Positions 18,606 to 27,972 of a stretch of 64,000 nucleotides of DNA are shown here, in pieces (positions within the stretch are counted from its first letter, which is position 1; every line of letters starts with the position of its first letter). The translations under genes and the position numbers were made by a program. The DNA is from Pseudomonas xantholysinigenes (lineage in GTDB: Bacteria > Pseudomonadota > Gammaproteobacteria > Pseudomonadales > Pseudomonadaceae). Location: the NCBI RefSeq assembly GCF_014268885.2, contig NZ_CP077095.1, forward strand, positions 1,865,501-1,929,500. The letters run 5' to 3'. The notes under the pieces are model-generated. The model was given only the letters and a program-made list of their open reading frames with translations. It was not told where the DNA came from and ran no database searches.

Positions 18606-19265
18606 GTGGGTTGGTTGAAACGTTTCATGGGCTTCGAAGCCCCAAAACCTGCCGCCAGCAGTCAGCAAACCCCCGGCAATCTGCCGTTCGGCCTGGGCAG
18701 CGGGCGCATGCTCAAGCTCGATCCTTCGCTCAAGCTGCTGCTTGATGGCCATAGCGAGCTGGAAGTGCCCGCGCAGGAAGTAGTCTGGGCCGTCGGTGAA
18801 GTCGACCTCGGCCAATCGGTGCGTTTGGCGCGCTTCTATATGGAAGACGAAGACTACTGGCTGCAGGTGGTGATGAACGGCGCGTCCGCCGACGATGTGC
18901 GCGATATCATCCTGTTCGGCTACTACAGCGTGCTGCCGATCAACAGCGATGCCGAGCTCAAGCGCCTGGTCGGCCCCGAGTCGAACATCGGCCTGCCGTA
19001 CTACGAGCACGAGGGTTACGAGTTCGTCCGCCAGTGGGGCAGCGAGGAAGGGCAGACCGAACTGACGCCGATCAGCGAATGGGTCAGCAGCCCGGAAACC
19101 AGCTACCGCATCCAGCACCTGTCGATGCTGTATGCCCGCGAGACCGGCCTGACCGAACGCCGAGAATTCCTCCTGTTGTCGGTGGAGGAAGACGAGGACG
19201 GTAATGTCAGCCTGACCACTTCGGTGGGGGTCACCCTGCAATCAACGGACTTCAACGTCATCTGA
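18606..19265 (+). CDS. YjfK family (DUF2491) protein
   Basis: 219 aa. GTG 18606 is chosen because AGGAG at 18594-18598 is well spaced and the product begins MGWLKRFMGFE, a usual start for this family; the open frame to 18450 has no other support. The sequence is acidic and soluble with many aromatic beta-strands (RLARFYMEDEDYWLQVVMNG, DIILFGYYSVLP, GLPYYEHEGYEFVRQW). It fits DUF2491, found after pspA-like yjfJ genes. Function is unknown; the constant linkage with PspA, a DUF350 membrane protein and an ATP-grasp ligase suggests a shared envelope role. Confidence 0.78.
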   Translation: MGWLKRFMGFEAPKPAASSQQTPGNLPFGLGSGRMLKLDPSLKLLLDGHSELEVPAQEVVWAVGEVDLGQSVRLARFYMEDEDYWLQVVMNGASADDVRDIILFGYYSVLPINSDAELKRLVGPESNIGLPYYEHEGYEFVRQWGSEEGQTELTPISEWVSSPETSYRIQHLSMLYARETGLTERREFLLLSVEEDEDGNVSLTTSVGVTLQSTDFNVI

Positions 19266-19277
19266 CAAGGACTCACC

Positions 19278-19703
19278 ATGCTCGACGCACTTCGCATGTC
19301 GCTCAACGCCCAGGCAGTGATCGGCTTCATCCTCTACATCAGCGTGGCCCTGGTGCTGTTCTGGCTGTTCCAGTTCATCTACACGCACCTCACTCCACAC
19401 CGCGAATTCGCCCTTATCCGCGACAACAACAGTGCCGCGGCCATCGCCCTGGGCGGCGCGCTGATTGGCTTCTCGTTGCCGGCCAGCAACATCATCGCCT
19501 ACAGCGTCAGCCTGCTCGACTTCGTGGTCTGGGTGGTGATCGCCGCGGTGGTGCAACTGCTGGCCTTCGCCCTTACCAGCCTGGTGCTCAAGGGCCTGGC
19601 CAGCCGTATCGCCAAGGGCGAGATGGCCGCCGCGATCTACGCCGCCGCCGTGGCCATCAGCGTGGGCTTCCTCAACTCGGCCTGCATGACCCCGTCGGTC
19701 TGA
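19278..19703 (+). CDS. DUF350 inner-membrane protein (YjfL-like)
   Basis: 141 residues with four hydrophobic segments and the DUF350 signature around DNNSAAAIALGGALIGFSLP and DFVVWVVIAAVVQLLAF. It follows yjfK by 12 bases. DUF350 proteins are four-helix membrane proteins with two repeats, found beside PspA or ATP-grasp ligases in many bacteria; the transported species, if any, is unknown. Conserved Asn/Ser in the first repeat are visible (NNSAA). Likely partner of PspA at the inner membrane. Confidence 0.82.
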   Translation: MLDALRMSLNAQAVIGFILYISVALVLFWLFQFIYTHLTPHREFALIRDNNSAAAIALGGALIGFSLPASNIIAYSVSLLDFVVWVVIAAVVQLLAFALTSLVLKGLASRIAKGEMAAAIYAAAVAISVGFLNSACMTPSV

Positions 19704-19728
19704 GCCGTTTGCGCGCAAGGAGCCATTC

Positions 19729-20481
19729 ATGAGACGCAGTTCCGTCAAGCTGGTGCTGGCCAGTTCCCTGCCGCTGGCGCTCACCGCCTGCAGCGCGCCG
19801 GAGGACACCTACACCGTCAGCAAGCGTAGCAACTACACCACCGTCCAGGCCTGTGTCGATGACAAGGTGCCGGTAGACGTGTGTTCCGATGCCTACATGC
19901 AGGCGTTGGCCGACCACCGTCGCATTGCCCCGACCTACGGCGACCAGGCTGCCTGCGAGGCCGACTTCGTGCCGGATTATTGCCAGGTCACCAGCGATGG
20001 TCGCTACATGCCACGCCTCGGTGGTTTCGAGCTGGCGGTGTCTGGCGAAGTCAGCCAGTCGCAGGTCGATGCGGCCCGCGCCCAAGTCGAGAACAGCGGC
20101 CAGGCCAGCAGTGGCGGCAGCAACTTCAACGGCTTGCTCACCGGCCTGCTGCTCGGCCAGGTGCTCAGCGGCGGCAACCGCCAGTACTACTCGCAGCCGG
20201 TCTACCAGTACCGTGACAGCAGTGGTGGATACCGCAACAGCACCCTTGGCCAGCAGATCGACCAGGGCAAGCGCTTCGAGCGCTCCGACCAGGCTCAGCA
20301 GAGTGGCGGCAGCTATGGCAGCTATTACTCCGGCAGTTCCAGCGGTCGCAACTACAAATCCAGTACCTCGACCCGCTCCAGTGTGTCCTCGTCGATCTCC
20401 CGCGGCGGCTTCGGCAGCCAGGCCACTGCGCGCAGCGGCTGGGGCGGCAAGAGCAGCGGCGGCTTCAGTTTCGGCGGTTGA
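19729..20481 (+). CDS. DUF1190 lipoprotein (YjfM-like)
   Basis: A 250-aa protein with a lipoprotein signal: MRRSSVKLVLASSLPLALTAC, lipobox LTAC with Cys at ~21. The mature part has paired cysteines (VQACVDDKVPVDVCSDAY, ACEADFVPDYC) that match DUF1190, then a long low-complexity Ser/Gly/Tyr tail ending SGWGGKSSGGFSFGG. The tail resembles a flexible secretable anchor. It lies 25 bases after the DUF350 gene and its stop is immediately followed by the ATP-grasp gene, so they are co-translated. Function is unknown. Confidence 0.8.
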   Translation: MRRSSVKLVLASSLPLALTACSAPEDTYTVSKRSNYTTVQACVDDKVPVDVCSDAYMQALADHRRIAPTYGDQAACEADFVPDYCQVTSDGRYMPRLGGFELAVSGEVSQSQVDAARAQVENSGQASSGGSNFNGLLTGLLLGQVLSGGNRQYYSQPVYQYRDSSGGYRNSTLGQQIDQGKRFERSDQAQQSGGSYGSYYSGSSSGRNYKSSTSTRSSVSSSISRGGFGSQATARSGWGGKSSGGFSFGG

Positions 20482-20483
20482 GC

Positions 20484-21641
20484 ATGCGCAAGGTCCACTG
20501 CGACGAGCGCCCCGACTGGCGCGCCACTGCCGAGCGCGAAGGGTTCGCCTTCCACACGATCGATGGCGAGCGCTACTGGGACGAGCGCGGCTATTACCAG
20601 TTCAGCGAGGCCCAGGTCAGTCGTGACCTCGAGGCACCCACGCAAGAACTGCACGCGCTGTGCCTGGATGCGGTCGAGCGTATCGTCGACAGCGAGGCGT
20701 TGATGACCCGCCTGGCGATCCCGCCGGCGTTCTTCGACCTGGTGCGCCGTTCGTGGAAAGAGCGCCAGCCGCACCTCTATGGTCGCTTCGACTTCAGCTA
20801 CGACGGCCATGGCCCGGCCAAGCTGATCGAGGCCAACTACGACACGCCGACTTCGCTGTACGAGGCGGCGGCGTTCCAGTTGATCTGGCTGGAGCAGCAG
20901 ATCGAGCGCGGCGTGCTGCCGGCCCATGCCAGTCAGTTCAACACCCTGGCCGAGGACCTGGTACGTGCCTTTGCCGCTTTCGAGCGGGAAAGCCCGTTCT
21001 ACTTCGCGGCCATCGCCGGCTCCGTCGAGGACCGCGGCACCACCGATTTTCTGCGCAAGATGGCCGGGCACGTAGGCATCAGTACCCGGCATATCGACCT
21101 CGAGGACATCGGCCTGAACGGCGAGGGGCGCTTCGTCGACCTTGAAGGCCGAGCGATTCCACGCCTGTTCAAGCTGCATGCCTGGGAGCATATCTTCCAC
21201 GAGGATTTCGGCCAGGCCATCGCCGGCTGCGACACCCAGTTCGTCGAGCCGGCGTGGAAGGCGCTGATCTCCAACAAGGGCATCCTGCCGTTGCTGTGGG
21301 AATGGCATGAAGGGCACCCGAACCTGCTGCCGGCGTTCGTCGACGACGACCCGCGCCGCCCGGTGCCCAAGGGCTGGGTGCGCAAGCCGTACTTCTCCCG
21401 CGAGGGGGCCAATGTGGACATCCGTACCGCTGACGACCAGCGGGTATTCGAGGATGGACCCTACGACGATGCCCCCTACATCCTGCAGGGCTTCGCGCCA
21501 TTGCCGAAGTTCGGCGACAGCTACACCCTGATCGGTTCATGGGTGATCGGCGACCTCGCTGCGGGGATCGGCATCCGTGAAGACGACACGCTGATCACCA
21601 AGGACAGCTCGCGCTTCCTGCCCCATGTGGTGGTGGACTGA
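20484..21641 (+). CDS. Glutathionylspermidine synthase-like ATP-grasp ligase (YjfC family)
   Basis: A 385-aa protein of the glutathionylspermidine synthetase C-terminal (ATP-grasp) family. Features seen are RFDFSYDGHGPAKLIEANYDTPTSLYEAAAFQ near residue 90-125, LWEWHEGHPNLLPAF, KPYFSREGANV (nucleotide-binding strand), and IGSWVIGDLAAGIGIREDD near the end. It lacks an amidase domain, so it is like E. coli YjfC/YgiC, not a bifunctional Gsp. The peptide or amine it ligates is unknown. ATG 20484 is used; an in-frame TTG at 20478 overlaps the previous stop. Last gene of the yjf-type operon. Confidence 0.85.
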   Translation: MRKVHCDERPDWRATAEREGFAFHTIDGERYWDERGYYQFSEAQVSRDLEAPTQELHALCLDAVERIVDSEALMTRLAIPPAFFDLVRRSWKERQPHLYGRFDFSYDGHGPAKLIEANYDTPTSLYEAAAFQLIWLEQQIERGVLPAHASQFNTLAEDLVRAFAAFERESPFYFAAIAGSVEDRGTTDFLRKMAGHVGISTRHIDLEDIGLNGEGRFVDLEGRAIPRLFKLHAWEHIFHEDFGQAIAGCDTQFVEPAWKALISNKGILPLLWEWHEGHPNLLPAFVDDDPRRPVPKGWVRKPYFSREGANVDIRTADDQRVFEDGPYDDAPYILQGFAPLPKFGDSYTLIGSWVIGDLAAGIGIREDDTLITKDSSRFLPHVVVD

Positions 21642-21678
21642 GCACTTGCGCCTTTGCTGAAGAGCTACCATGTGGCCC

Positions 21679-22160
21679 TGTGGGCTTGCCCGCGATGCAA
21701 ACAACGCGGTGCCTGGCAACTGCTGCACCGGTGTTCGCGGCTAAAGCCGCTCCCACAGGGCTGGTACTGGTCTCAGGTCATGCGCTTGCCCTGTGGGAGC
21801 GGGTTTACCCGCGAAGCAAGCAACGTGGTGTTTGGCACCGGCTGCACCGGTGTTCGCGGCTAAAGCCGCTCCCACAGGGCTGGTACTGGTCTCAGGTCAT
21901 GCGCTTGCCCTGTGGGAGCGGGCTTGCCCGCGAAGCAAGCAACGCGGTGTTTGGCACCGGCTGCGCCGGTGTTCGCGGCTAAAGCCGCTGCCACAGGGAC
22001 CGCGCTGACCTCAAACCATGCACTACACCTGTGGGAGCGGGTTTACCCGCGAAGCAAGCAACGCGGTGTTTGGCACCGGCTGCGCCGGTGTTCGCGGCTA
22101 AAGCCGCTCCCTCAGGGTTGGTACTGGCCTCAGGTCATGCGCTTGCCCTGTGGGCGCGCG
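21679..22160 (+). repeat. Tandem array of four 119-bp REP-pair units
   Basis: Each unit is a REP pair: TGTGGGAGCGGGTTTACCCG, then a second hairpin around GGCTGCGCCGGTGTTCGCGG, then GCTAAAGCCGCTCCCACAGG. The unit start recurs at 21792, 21911 and 22030, exactly every 119 bases, with a degenerate first copy at about 21679. The array lies between yjfC and the formate dehydrogenase genes and has no coding potential despite open frames through it. Confidence 0.92.
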
Positions 22161-22405
22161 GTCGTTGCGGGGCTTGCCGGCGATAGTCGGTTTCAGGACG
22201 CGCCGGGTCGCCCGCGCACAACCGTTTCGCGCAAGAACTGCCATGCTCTGAGGATGCCCGTGGACCGAGCGCAACAAGACGCATGGACGGGGGCAAGGAG
22301 GGTGCCTGGCCTGGCGCCACCGTGACTTGGCCAACGCACCACAGCTGAACACCGCCGGACACTGGTCCGCCACGCAGGCCGGTCCGGGCTGCCGAGGTCT
22401 GCTGT

Positions 22406-22891
22406 ATGCCTGATGAGTTGAAGCACCTGCCATTGATCCAACGCGTCCTGGCCCGCGAGAAGGATACTCCCGGCGCGCTGCTGCCGATCCTCCACGCCAT
22501 CCAGGGCGGCGTCGGCTACATTCCCGACCTTGCCGTCGGCGAAATTGCCCATGCCCTTAACCTCAGCCTGGCCGAGGTGCGCGGGGTGATCAGCTTCTAC
22601 CACGACTTCCGTACCACGCCGCCTGCGCGCCATACCTTGCGCCTGTGCCGCGCCGAATCCTGCCAGAGCCGTGGCGCCGAAGCGTTGGCCGCGCAGCTGC
22701 GCGAGCAATTGGGGCTGGATGACCATGGCGTTAGCGAAGACGGAGCACTCGATCTGCGCCCGGTCTACTGCCTGGGCGCCTGCGCCTGTTCGCCGGCCCT
22801 CGAACTCGATGGCCAGTTGTATGCCCGGGTCACCCCTGAACGCCTGCGCGCCCTGGTGGCCGGCTGCCGTGAGGAGCTGAAGGCATGTTGA
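22406..22891 (+). CDS. fdsG: NAD-dependent formate dehydrogenase gamma subunit (NuoE-like)
   Basis: A 161-aa thioredoxin-like [2Fe-2S] protein. The cluster ligands are visible as CRAESC (C-x4-C) near residue 79-84 and CLGAC (C-x3-C) near 119-123, as in NuoE/HoxE/FdsG. The helical N-terminal head has ALLPILHAIQGGVGYIP. ATG 22406 is preceded by GAGG. Its stop overlaps the fdsB start by seven bases. In the soluble FdsABG enzyme it relays electrons between the alpha subunit and the FMN of the beta subunit. The 245 bases upstream hold no other gene. Confidence 0.93.
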   Translation: MPDELKHLPLIQRVLAREKDTPGALLPILHAIQGGVGYIPDLAVGEIAHALNLSLAEVRGVISFYHDFRTTPPARHTLRLCRAESCQSRGAEALAAQLREQLGLDDHGVSEDGALDLRPVYCLGACACSPALELDGQLYARVTPERLRALVAGCREELKAC

Positions 22892-24429
22892 ACCTGTGCA
22901 TTCCCTGTGACTCCTTGGCCCGTGCCGTCGGCGCCGACCAGGTGGCCGAGGCGTTGCTCGGCGAAGCCGCCCGTCGCCAGTTGCCGCTGCATATCAAGCG
23001 CACCAGCGCCCGGGGCCTGTATTGGCTGGAGCCGCTGGTCGAGTTGGAGACTGACCACGCTCGCCAGGGGTTCGGCCCGGTTACCGTCGAGGATGTACCC
23101 GGCCTGCTCGATGCCCTGGTGACCAATGCCATCGGTCACCCGCTGGCGCTGGGGCCGGTCGAGGAAATGCCTTATCTGAAGACCCAGCAACGCCTGTTGT
23201 TCGCCCGTGCCGGCATCACCCGGCCACTGTCGCTGGACGACTATCACGCCAACGGCGGTTTCGAGGGGCTGCGCCAGGCCACCCTGATGGAGGCCGACGA
23301 AGTGGTCGCCGCCGTGCTCGAATCCGGCCTGCGCGGCCGTGGCGGCGCGGCGTTCCCGGCGGGGATCAAGTGGCGCACCGTGCGTCAGGCCCAGGCCACG
23401 CAGAAGTACGTGGTGTGCAATGCGGACGAGGGCGACTCCGGCACCTTCGCTGACCGCATGCTGATGGAGGGCGATCCGTTCCTGCTGATCGAGGGCATGA
23501 TCATCGCCGGCCTCGCCGTGGGCGCGAGCCAGGGCTTTATCTATGTGCGCTCGGAGTATCCGGATGCGATTCGCAGCTTGAACGAGGCCATCCTGCTGGC
23601 CCGTGAGGCGGGTTACCTGGACGTTGCCGGCAACGGCGTGGCCTTCGATCTGCAGGTACGAGTAGGCGCGGGCGCCTATATCTGCGGCGAGGAGACCGCG
23701 CTGCTCGAATCCCTGGAAGGCAAGCGTGGCATTGTCCGCGCCAAGCCGCCGCTGCCCGCGCTGGAGGGCCTGTTCGGCCAGCCAACGCTGGTGCACAACG
23801 TGCTCACCCTGGCGTCGGTGCCGATCATCCTGGCCAAGGGCGCGGCGTTCTACCGCGATTTCGGCATGGGCCGTTCGCTGGGCACCTTGCCGTTCCAACT
23901 GGCCGGCAATATCCGCCATGGCGGCCTGGTGGAGCGCGCTTTTGGCCTGACCTTGCGTGAGCTGGTGGAAGGCTACGGCGGCGGCACCGCCAGTGGCCGG
24001 CCGATCAAGGCGGCGCAGGTCGGTGGGCCGTTGGGGGCCTGGGTGCCGCCCGAACAGTTCGACACGCCGCTGGACTACGAGGCATTCGCCGCCATCGGCG
24101 CGATGCTCGGGCACGGTGGCGTGGTACTGGCCGACGACACCTTGAACATGGCCGGCATGGCCCGTTTTGCCCTGCGGTTCTGCGCCGAGGAGTCCTGCGG
24201 CAAGTGCACGCCGTGCCGAATCGGCTCGACCCGTGGCGTGGAGGTGGTCGACCGGCTGATCGCCAGCAGCGACCCGGCCTACCGCGAAAGCCAGGCCGGG
24301 TTGCTGCGCGATCTGTGCGACACGTTGCAGTACGGTTCGCTGTGCGCCATGGGCGGCATGACCGCCTACCCGGTGGCCAGCGCGCTCAAGTACTTCCCCG
24401 CCGATTTCGGCCTGGAGGCCACGCCATGA
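22885..24429 (+). CDS. fdsB: NAD-dependent formate dehydrogenase beta subunit (NuoF-like)
   Basis: 514 aa with an N-terminal thioredoxin-like segment fused to a NuoF core. GRGGAAFPAGIKW and CNADEGDSGTFADR form the NADH/FMN pocket (about residues 150-195), GAGAYICGEETALL completes it (~260), and ESCGKCTPCR plus a later Cys in GSLCAMG bind the [4Fe-4S] cluster. It oxidises the electron chain from formate and reduces NAD+. Its stop overlaps the fdsA start as ATGA. Length and motifs are normal. Confidence 0.94.
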   Translation: MLNLCIPCDSLARAVGADQVAEALLGEAARRQLPLHIKRTSARGLYWLEPLVELETDHARQGFGPVTVEDVPGLLDALVTNAIGHPLALGPVEEMPYLKTQQRLLFARAGITRPLSLDDYHANGGFEGLRQATLMEADEVVAAVLESGLRGRGGAAFPAGIKWRTVRQAQATQKYVVCNADEGDSGTFADRMLMEGDPFLLIEGMIIAGLAVGASQGFIYVRSEYPDAIRSLNEAILLAREAGYLDVAGNGVAFDLQVRVGAGAYICGEETALLESLEGKRGIVRAKPPLPALEGLFGQPTLVHNVLTLASVPIILAKGAAFYRDFGMGRSLGTLPFQLAGNIRHGGLVERAFGLTLRELVEGYGGGTASGRPIKAAQVGGPLGAWVPPEQFDTPLDYEAFAAIGAMLGHGGVVLADDTLNMAGMARFALRFCAEESCGKCTPCRIGSTRGVEVVDRLIASSDPAYRESQAGLLRDLCDTLQYGSLCAMGGMTAYPVASALKYFPADFGLEATP

Positions 24430-27302
24430 TCAACTACTTCGACCCCCGCCAGGCCGCCGACCTGGGTACCCCCGAGCGCGTCAGCGAGGTGCAGGTCAGC
24501 CTGGTCATCGACGGTCGCGCGATCAGCGTGCCGGCTGGCACTTCGGTGATGCGCGCCGCGGCCATGCTCGGCACCAGCATCCCCAAGCTGTGCGCCACCG
24601 ACAGCCTCGAGGCCTTTGGTTCGTGCCGCATGTGCATGGTCGAGATCGACGGCATGCGCGGCTACCCGGCCTCCTGCACCACCCCGGTGGGCGAGGGCAT
24701 GGTGGTGCGCACGCAGACGCCGCGGCTGGCCGACCTGCGGCGCAACGTGATGGAGCTGTACATCTCCGACCATCCGTTGGATTGCCTGACCTGCTCGGCC
24801 AACGGCAACTGCGAGCTGCAGACGGTCGCCGGCCAAGTCGGCCTGCGCGAGGTGCGCTATGGCTACTACGGCGCCAACCACCTGGCCGAACAGAAGGACG
24901 TGTCCAACCCATACTTCGATTACGAGCCGAGCAAGTGCATCGTCTGCAACCGCTGCGTGCGCGCCTGCGAAGAGATCCAGGGCACCTTCGCCCTGACCAT
25001 CACCGGGCGCGGCTTCGCCTCGCGGGTGGCGGCGGCGGGCGGCGACAACTTCCTCGAGTCCGAATGCGTGTCGTGCGGTGCCTGTGTACAGGCCTGCCCG
25101 ACGGCGACCCTGAGCGAGAAGAGCCTGATCCAGCTCGGCCAGCCCGAGCGCGCGGTGACCACCACCTGCGCCTATTGCGGCGTGGGTTGCTCGCTGCGCG
25201 CCGAGATGAAGGGTGACCAACTGGTGCGCATGGTCCCGGACAAGCACGGCGGCGCCAACCACGGCCACGCCTGCGTCAAGGGGCGCTTCGCCTGGGGCTA
25301 TGCCACCCATCCGGACCGCATCACCAAGCCGATGATCCGCAAGCGTCTCGAAGACCCCTGGCAGGAAGTCAGCTGGGACGAGGCGGTGGCCTATGCCGCC
25401 AGCGAGCTGCGGCGCATCCAGCTCAAGTACGGGCACGATTCCATTGGTGGCATCACTTCCAGCCGTTGCACCAACGAGGAAGCCTACCTGGTGCAGAAAC
25501 TGGTGCGCACGGCGTTCGGCAACAACAACGTCGATACCTGCGCGCGGGTCTGCCATTCGCCCACCGGCTATGGCCTCAAGCAGACCCTCGGCGAATCCGC
25601 CGGTACCCAGAGCTTCGACTCGGTGATGCAGGCCGACGTGATCCTGGTGATCGGCGCCAACCCCACCGACGCCCACCCGGTATTCGGCGCGCAGCTCAAG
25701 CGGCGCCTGCGCCAGGGCGCGCGGCTGATCGTCATCGACCCGCGGCGCATCGACCTGGTCGACTCGCCCCATGCCCGCGCCGAACTGCACCTGCAACTGC
25801 GCCCCGGCACCAACGTGGCCATGCTCAATGCCCTGGCCCATGTGATCGTCAGTGAAGGCCTGCTCGACCAGCGCTTCATCGACGCCCGCTGCGAGACCGA
25901 GGACTTCGCCCGCTGGCGTGATTTCGTCGCCCTGGCGGACAACGCGCCCGAGGTGCTTGGCCCGGTGTGCGGCGTGCCTGCCGAGCAGATCCGCGCCGCC
26001 GCCCGGCTGTATGCCAGCGCTGGCAACGCGGCGATCTACTACGGCCTGGGCGTCACCGAGCACAGCCAGGGCAGCACCGCGGTGATGGGCATCGCCAACC
26101 TGGCCATGGCCACCGGCAACATCGGCCGCGAAGGGGTAGGGGTGAACCCGCTGCGCGGGCAGAACAACGTGCAGGGTTCCTGCGACATGGGCTCGTTCCC
26201 CCATGAATTACCCGGCTACCGGCATATCTCCAATGCCAGCGTGCGCGCCGAGTTCGAGCAGGCCTGGGGCGTGACCCTGCAACCCGACCCCGGGCTGCGC
26301 ATACCGAACATGTTCGAGGCCGCGCTCGACGGCAGCTTCAAGGCGCTGTACTGCCAGGGCGAAGACATCGCCCAGAGCGACCCCAACACCCAGCACGTCA
26401 CCGCCGCGTTGCTGGCGATGGAGTGCGTGGTGGTGCAGGATATTTTCCTCAACGAAACGGCCAAGTTCGCCCATGTGTTCCTGCCGGGCAGCTCGTTCCT
26501 CGAGAAGGACGGCACCTTCACCAACGCCGAGCGGCGGATCTCGCGGGTGCGCAAGGTGATGGAGCCACTGGCCGGCAAGGCCGACTGGGAGGCCACCGTG
26601 GCCCTGGCCGGCGCGCTGGGCTACCCCATGCACTATCCTGACCCGTCGGCGATCATGGACGAGATCGCCCGCCTGACGCCTAGCTTCCACCGCGTCAGCT
26701 ATGCCGAACTGGAGCGCCACGGCAGCCTGCAGTGGCCGTGCAACGAGGCCGCGCCCGATGGCACGCCGACCATGCACATCGAGCAGTTCGTGCGCGGCAA
26801 GGGGCGCTTCATGCTCACCGGCTACGTGCCCACCGACGAAAAGGTCAACAGCCGTTACCCGTTGCTGCTGACCACCGGGCGCATCCTCAGCCAGTACAAC
26901 GTCGGCGCCCAGACCCGCCGCACTGGCAACGTCGCCTGGCACGACGAGGACCGCCTGGAAATCCATCCCAGCGACGCCGAGAGCCGTGGCATCAGCGACG
27001 GCGACTGGGTGGGCATCGGCAGCCGCTCCGGGCAGAGCGTGCTACGCGCCAGGGTCAGCGGCCGGGTGGCCCCGGGGGTGGTGTATACCACCTTCCATTT
27101 CCCCGAATCCGGCGCCAACGTGATCACCACCGACAACTCCGACTGGGCCACCAACTGCCCGGAATACAAGGTCACCGCGGTGGAGGTGGCGAAGGTGTTC
27201 CAGCCGTCGGAGTGGCAGAAGCGCTATCAGCATTTCAGTGACGAGCAGCAGCGCTTGCTCAAGGAGCGGCGTCAGGCGGACAAGGTAGAGGTGCGTCGAT
27301 GA
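24426..27302 (+). CDS. fdsA: NAD-dependent molybdenum formate dehydrogenase alpha subunit
   Basis: A 958-aa catalytic subunit starting at ATG 24426 inside the fdsB stop. The N-terminal [2Fe-2S] domain shows CRMC; a NuoG-like His/Cys cluster shows LDCLTCSANGNC. Two ferredoxin clusters are CIVCNRCVRAC and CVSCGACVQAC. The molybdopterin domain begins TTCAYCGVGCSL. The active-site cysteine (no selenocysteine) is Cys ~376 in RVCHSPTGYG. Later motifs NPTDAHPVFG, LRGQNNVQGSCDMG and TGRILSQYN are typical of bis-MGD formate dehydrogenases. It oxidises formate to CO2. Note that fdsC/fdhD, the sulfurtransferase chaperone usually needed, is not beside these genes, so it should be elsewhere. Confidence 0.94.
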   Translation: MINYFDPRQAADLGTPERVSEVQVSLVIDGRAISVPAGTSVMRAAAMLGTSIPKLCATDSLEAFGSCRMCMVEIDGMRGYPASCTTPVGEGMVVRTQTPRLADLRRNVMELYISDHPLDCLTCSANGNCELQTVAGQVGLREVRYGYYGANHLAEQKDVSNPYFDYEPSKCIVCNRCVRACEEIQGTFALTITGRGFASRVAAAGGDNFLESECVSCGACVQACPTATLSEKSLIQLGQPERAVTTTCAYCGVGCSLRAEMKGDQLVRMVPDKHGGANHGHACVKGRFAWGYATHPDRITKPMIRKRLEDPWQEVSWDEAVAYAASELRRIQLKYGHDSIGGITSSRCTNEEAYLVQKLVRTAFGNNNVDTCARVCHSPTGYGLKQTLGESAGTQSFDSVMQADVILVIGANPTDAHPVFGAQLKRRLRQGARLIVIDPRRIDLVDSPHARAELHLQLRPGTNVAMLNALAHVIVSEGLLDQRFIDARCETEDFARWRDFVALADNAPEVLGPVCGVPAEQIRAAARLYASAGNAAIYYGLGVTEHSQGSTAVMGIANLAMATGNIGREGVGVNPLRGQNNVQGSCDMGSFPHELPGYRHISNASVRAEFEQAWGVTLQPDPGLRIPNMFEAALDGSFKALYCQGEDIAQSDPNTQHVTAALLAMECVVVQDIFLNETAKFAHVFLPGSSFLEKDGTFTNAERRISRVRKVMEPLAGKADWEATVALAGALGYPMHYPDPSAIMDEIARLTPSFHRVSYAELERHGSLQWPCNEAAPDGTPTMHIEQFVRGKGRFMLTGYVPTDEKVNSRYPLLLTTGRILSQYNVGAQTRRTGNVAWHDEDRLEIHPSDAESRGISDGDWVGIGSRSGQSVLRARVSGRVAPGVVYTTFHFPESGANVITTDNSDWATNCPEYKVTAVEVAKVFQPSEWQKRYQHFSDEQQRLLKERRQADKVEVRR

Positions 27303-27499
27303 GCAGTGACAACCTGGTGAAGATGGCCAACCAGATCGCCCACTACTTCGACAGCGAGCCGGATCACGCCAAGGCGGTGCAGGGCGTGAGGCAGCACCTG
27401 CAGAGCTTCTGGACGCCGGCCATGCGTCGGCAGTTGGCGGTGTGGGTCGAGGCTCATGCCGGGGAGGGGCTTGACCCGAAGGTGCGCGAGGCGCTGTAG
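27299..27499 (+). CDS. fdsD: Formate dehydrogenase delta subunit
   Basis: A 66-aa protein (MSSDNLVKMANQIAHYF ... HLQSFWTPAMRRQL) matching the small FdsD family. It begins at ATG 27299, overlapping the fdsA stop (ATGA), so the four genes fdsG-B-A-D are coupled. In related enzymes this subunit aids assembly or stability of the molybdenum enzyme. Confidence 0.9.
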   Translation: MSSDNLVKMANQIAHYFDSEPDHAKAVQGVRQHLQSFWTPAMRRQLAVWVEAHAGEGLDPKVREAL

Positions 27500-27555
27500 C
27501 CAATCACCGTGGCAGCGATGCTTTTGCTCAGATTCCTCGATCTGATGTGATCGCT

Positions 27556-27800
27556 TGTGGGAGCGGGCTTGTCGGACCGCCGCGAACCAGGCAACGCAGT
27601 GGATGGCACCGGCTCTGCCGGTGTTCGCGGGTGAACCCGCTCCCACAGGTTCACCTGTGCCTTGGAGCCAGCGCTGTACCTGTAGGAGCGGCCTTGTGTC
27701 GCGAAAGGGCTGCGCAGCAGCCCCGGGATTTCAGCGTTGTTGCAAAGATCGCCGGGGCCGCTTTGCGGCCCTTTCGCGACACAAGGCCGCTCCTACAGGG
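27556..27800. repeat. Two REP-type inverted repeats after fdsD
   Basis: The first (27556-27651) pairs TGTGGGAGCGGGCTTGTCGG with GGGTGAACCCGCTCCCACAG. The second (27681-27800) is a longer hairpin in which CTGTAGGAGCGGCCTTGTGT pairs with ACACAAGGCCGCTCCTACAG, with a GC-rich inner stem. They probably end or stabilise the fds transcript. No gene is seen from 27500 to 27972. Confidence 0.88.
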
Positions 27801-27972
27801 ATCGCGCCAGGTTGAGACATCTCGGCAAGGCCGTTGCAGGGCATGGCTCGACCCCTGATAACGCTGGCCTGGCGATTAGCCAGGCTTGAGCAACATGAAG
27901 AGTCCGTCATGTTTGCAGGGCAATTCCTGCACCAATGCTACGCTCGCAAAAACACCGTCACGGAATCCCACC

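Noticed and set aside
21679..22325. Several short overlapping plus-strand frames with repeated CGSGFTREASN-type peptides
   Set aside because: They are translations of tandem REP units, not genes.
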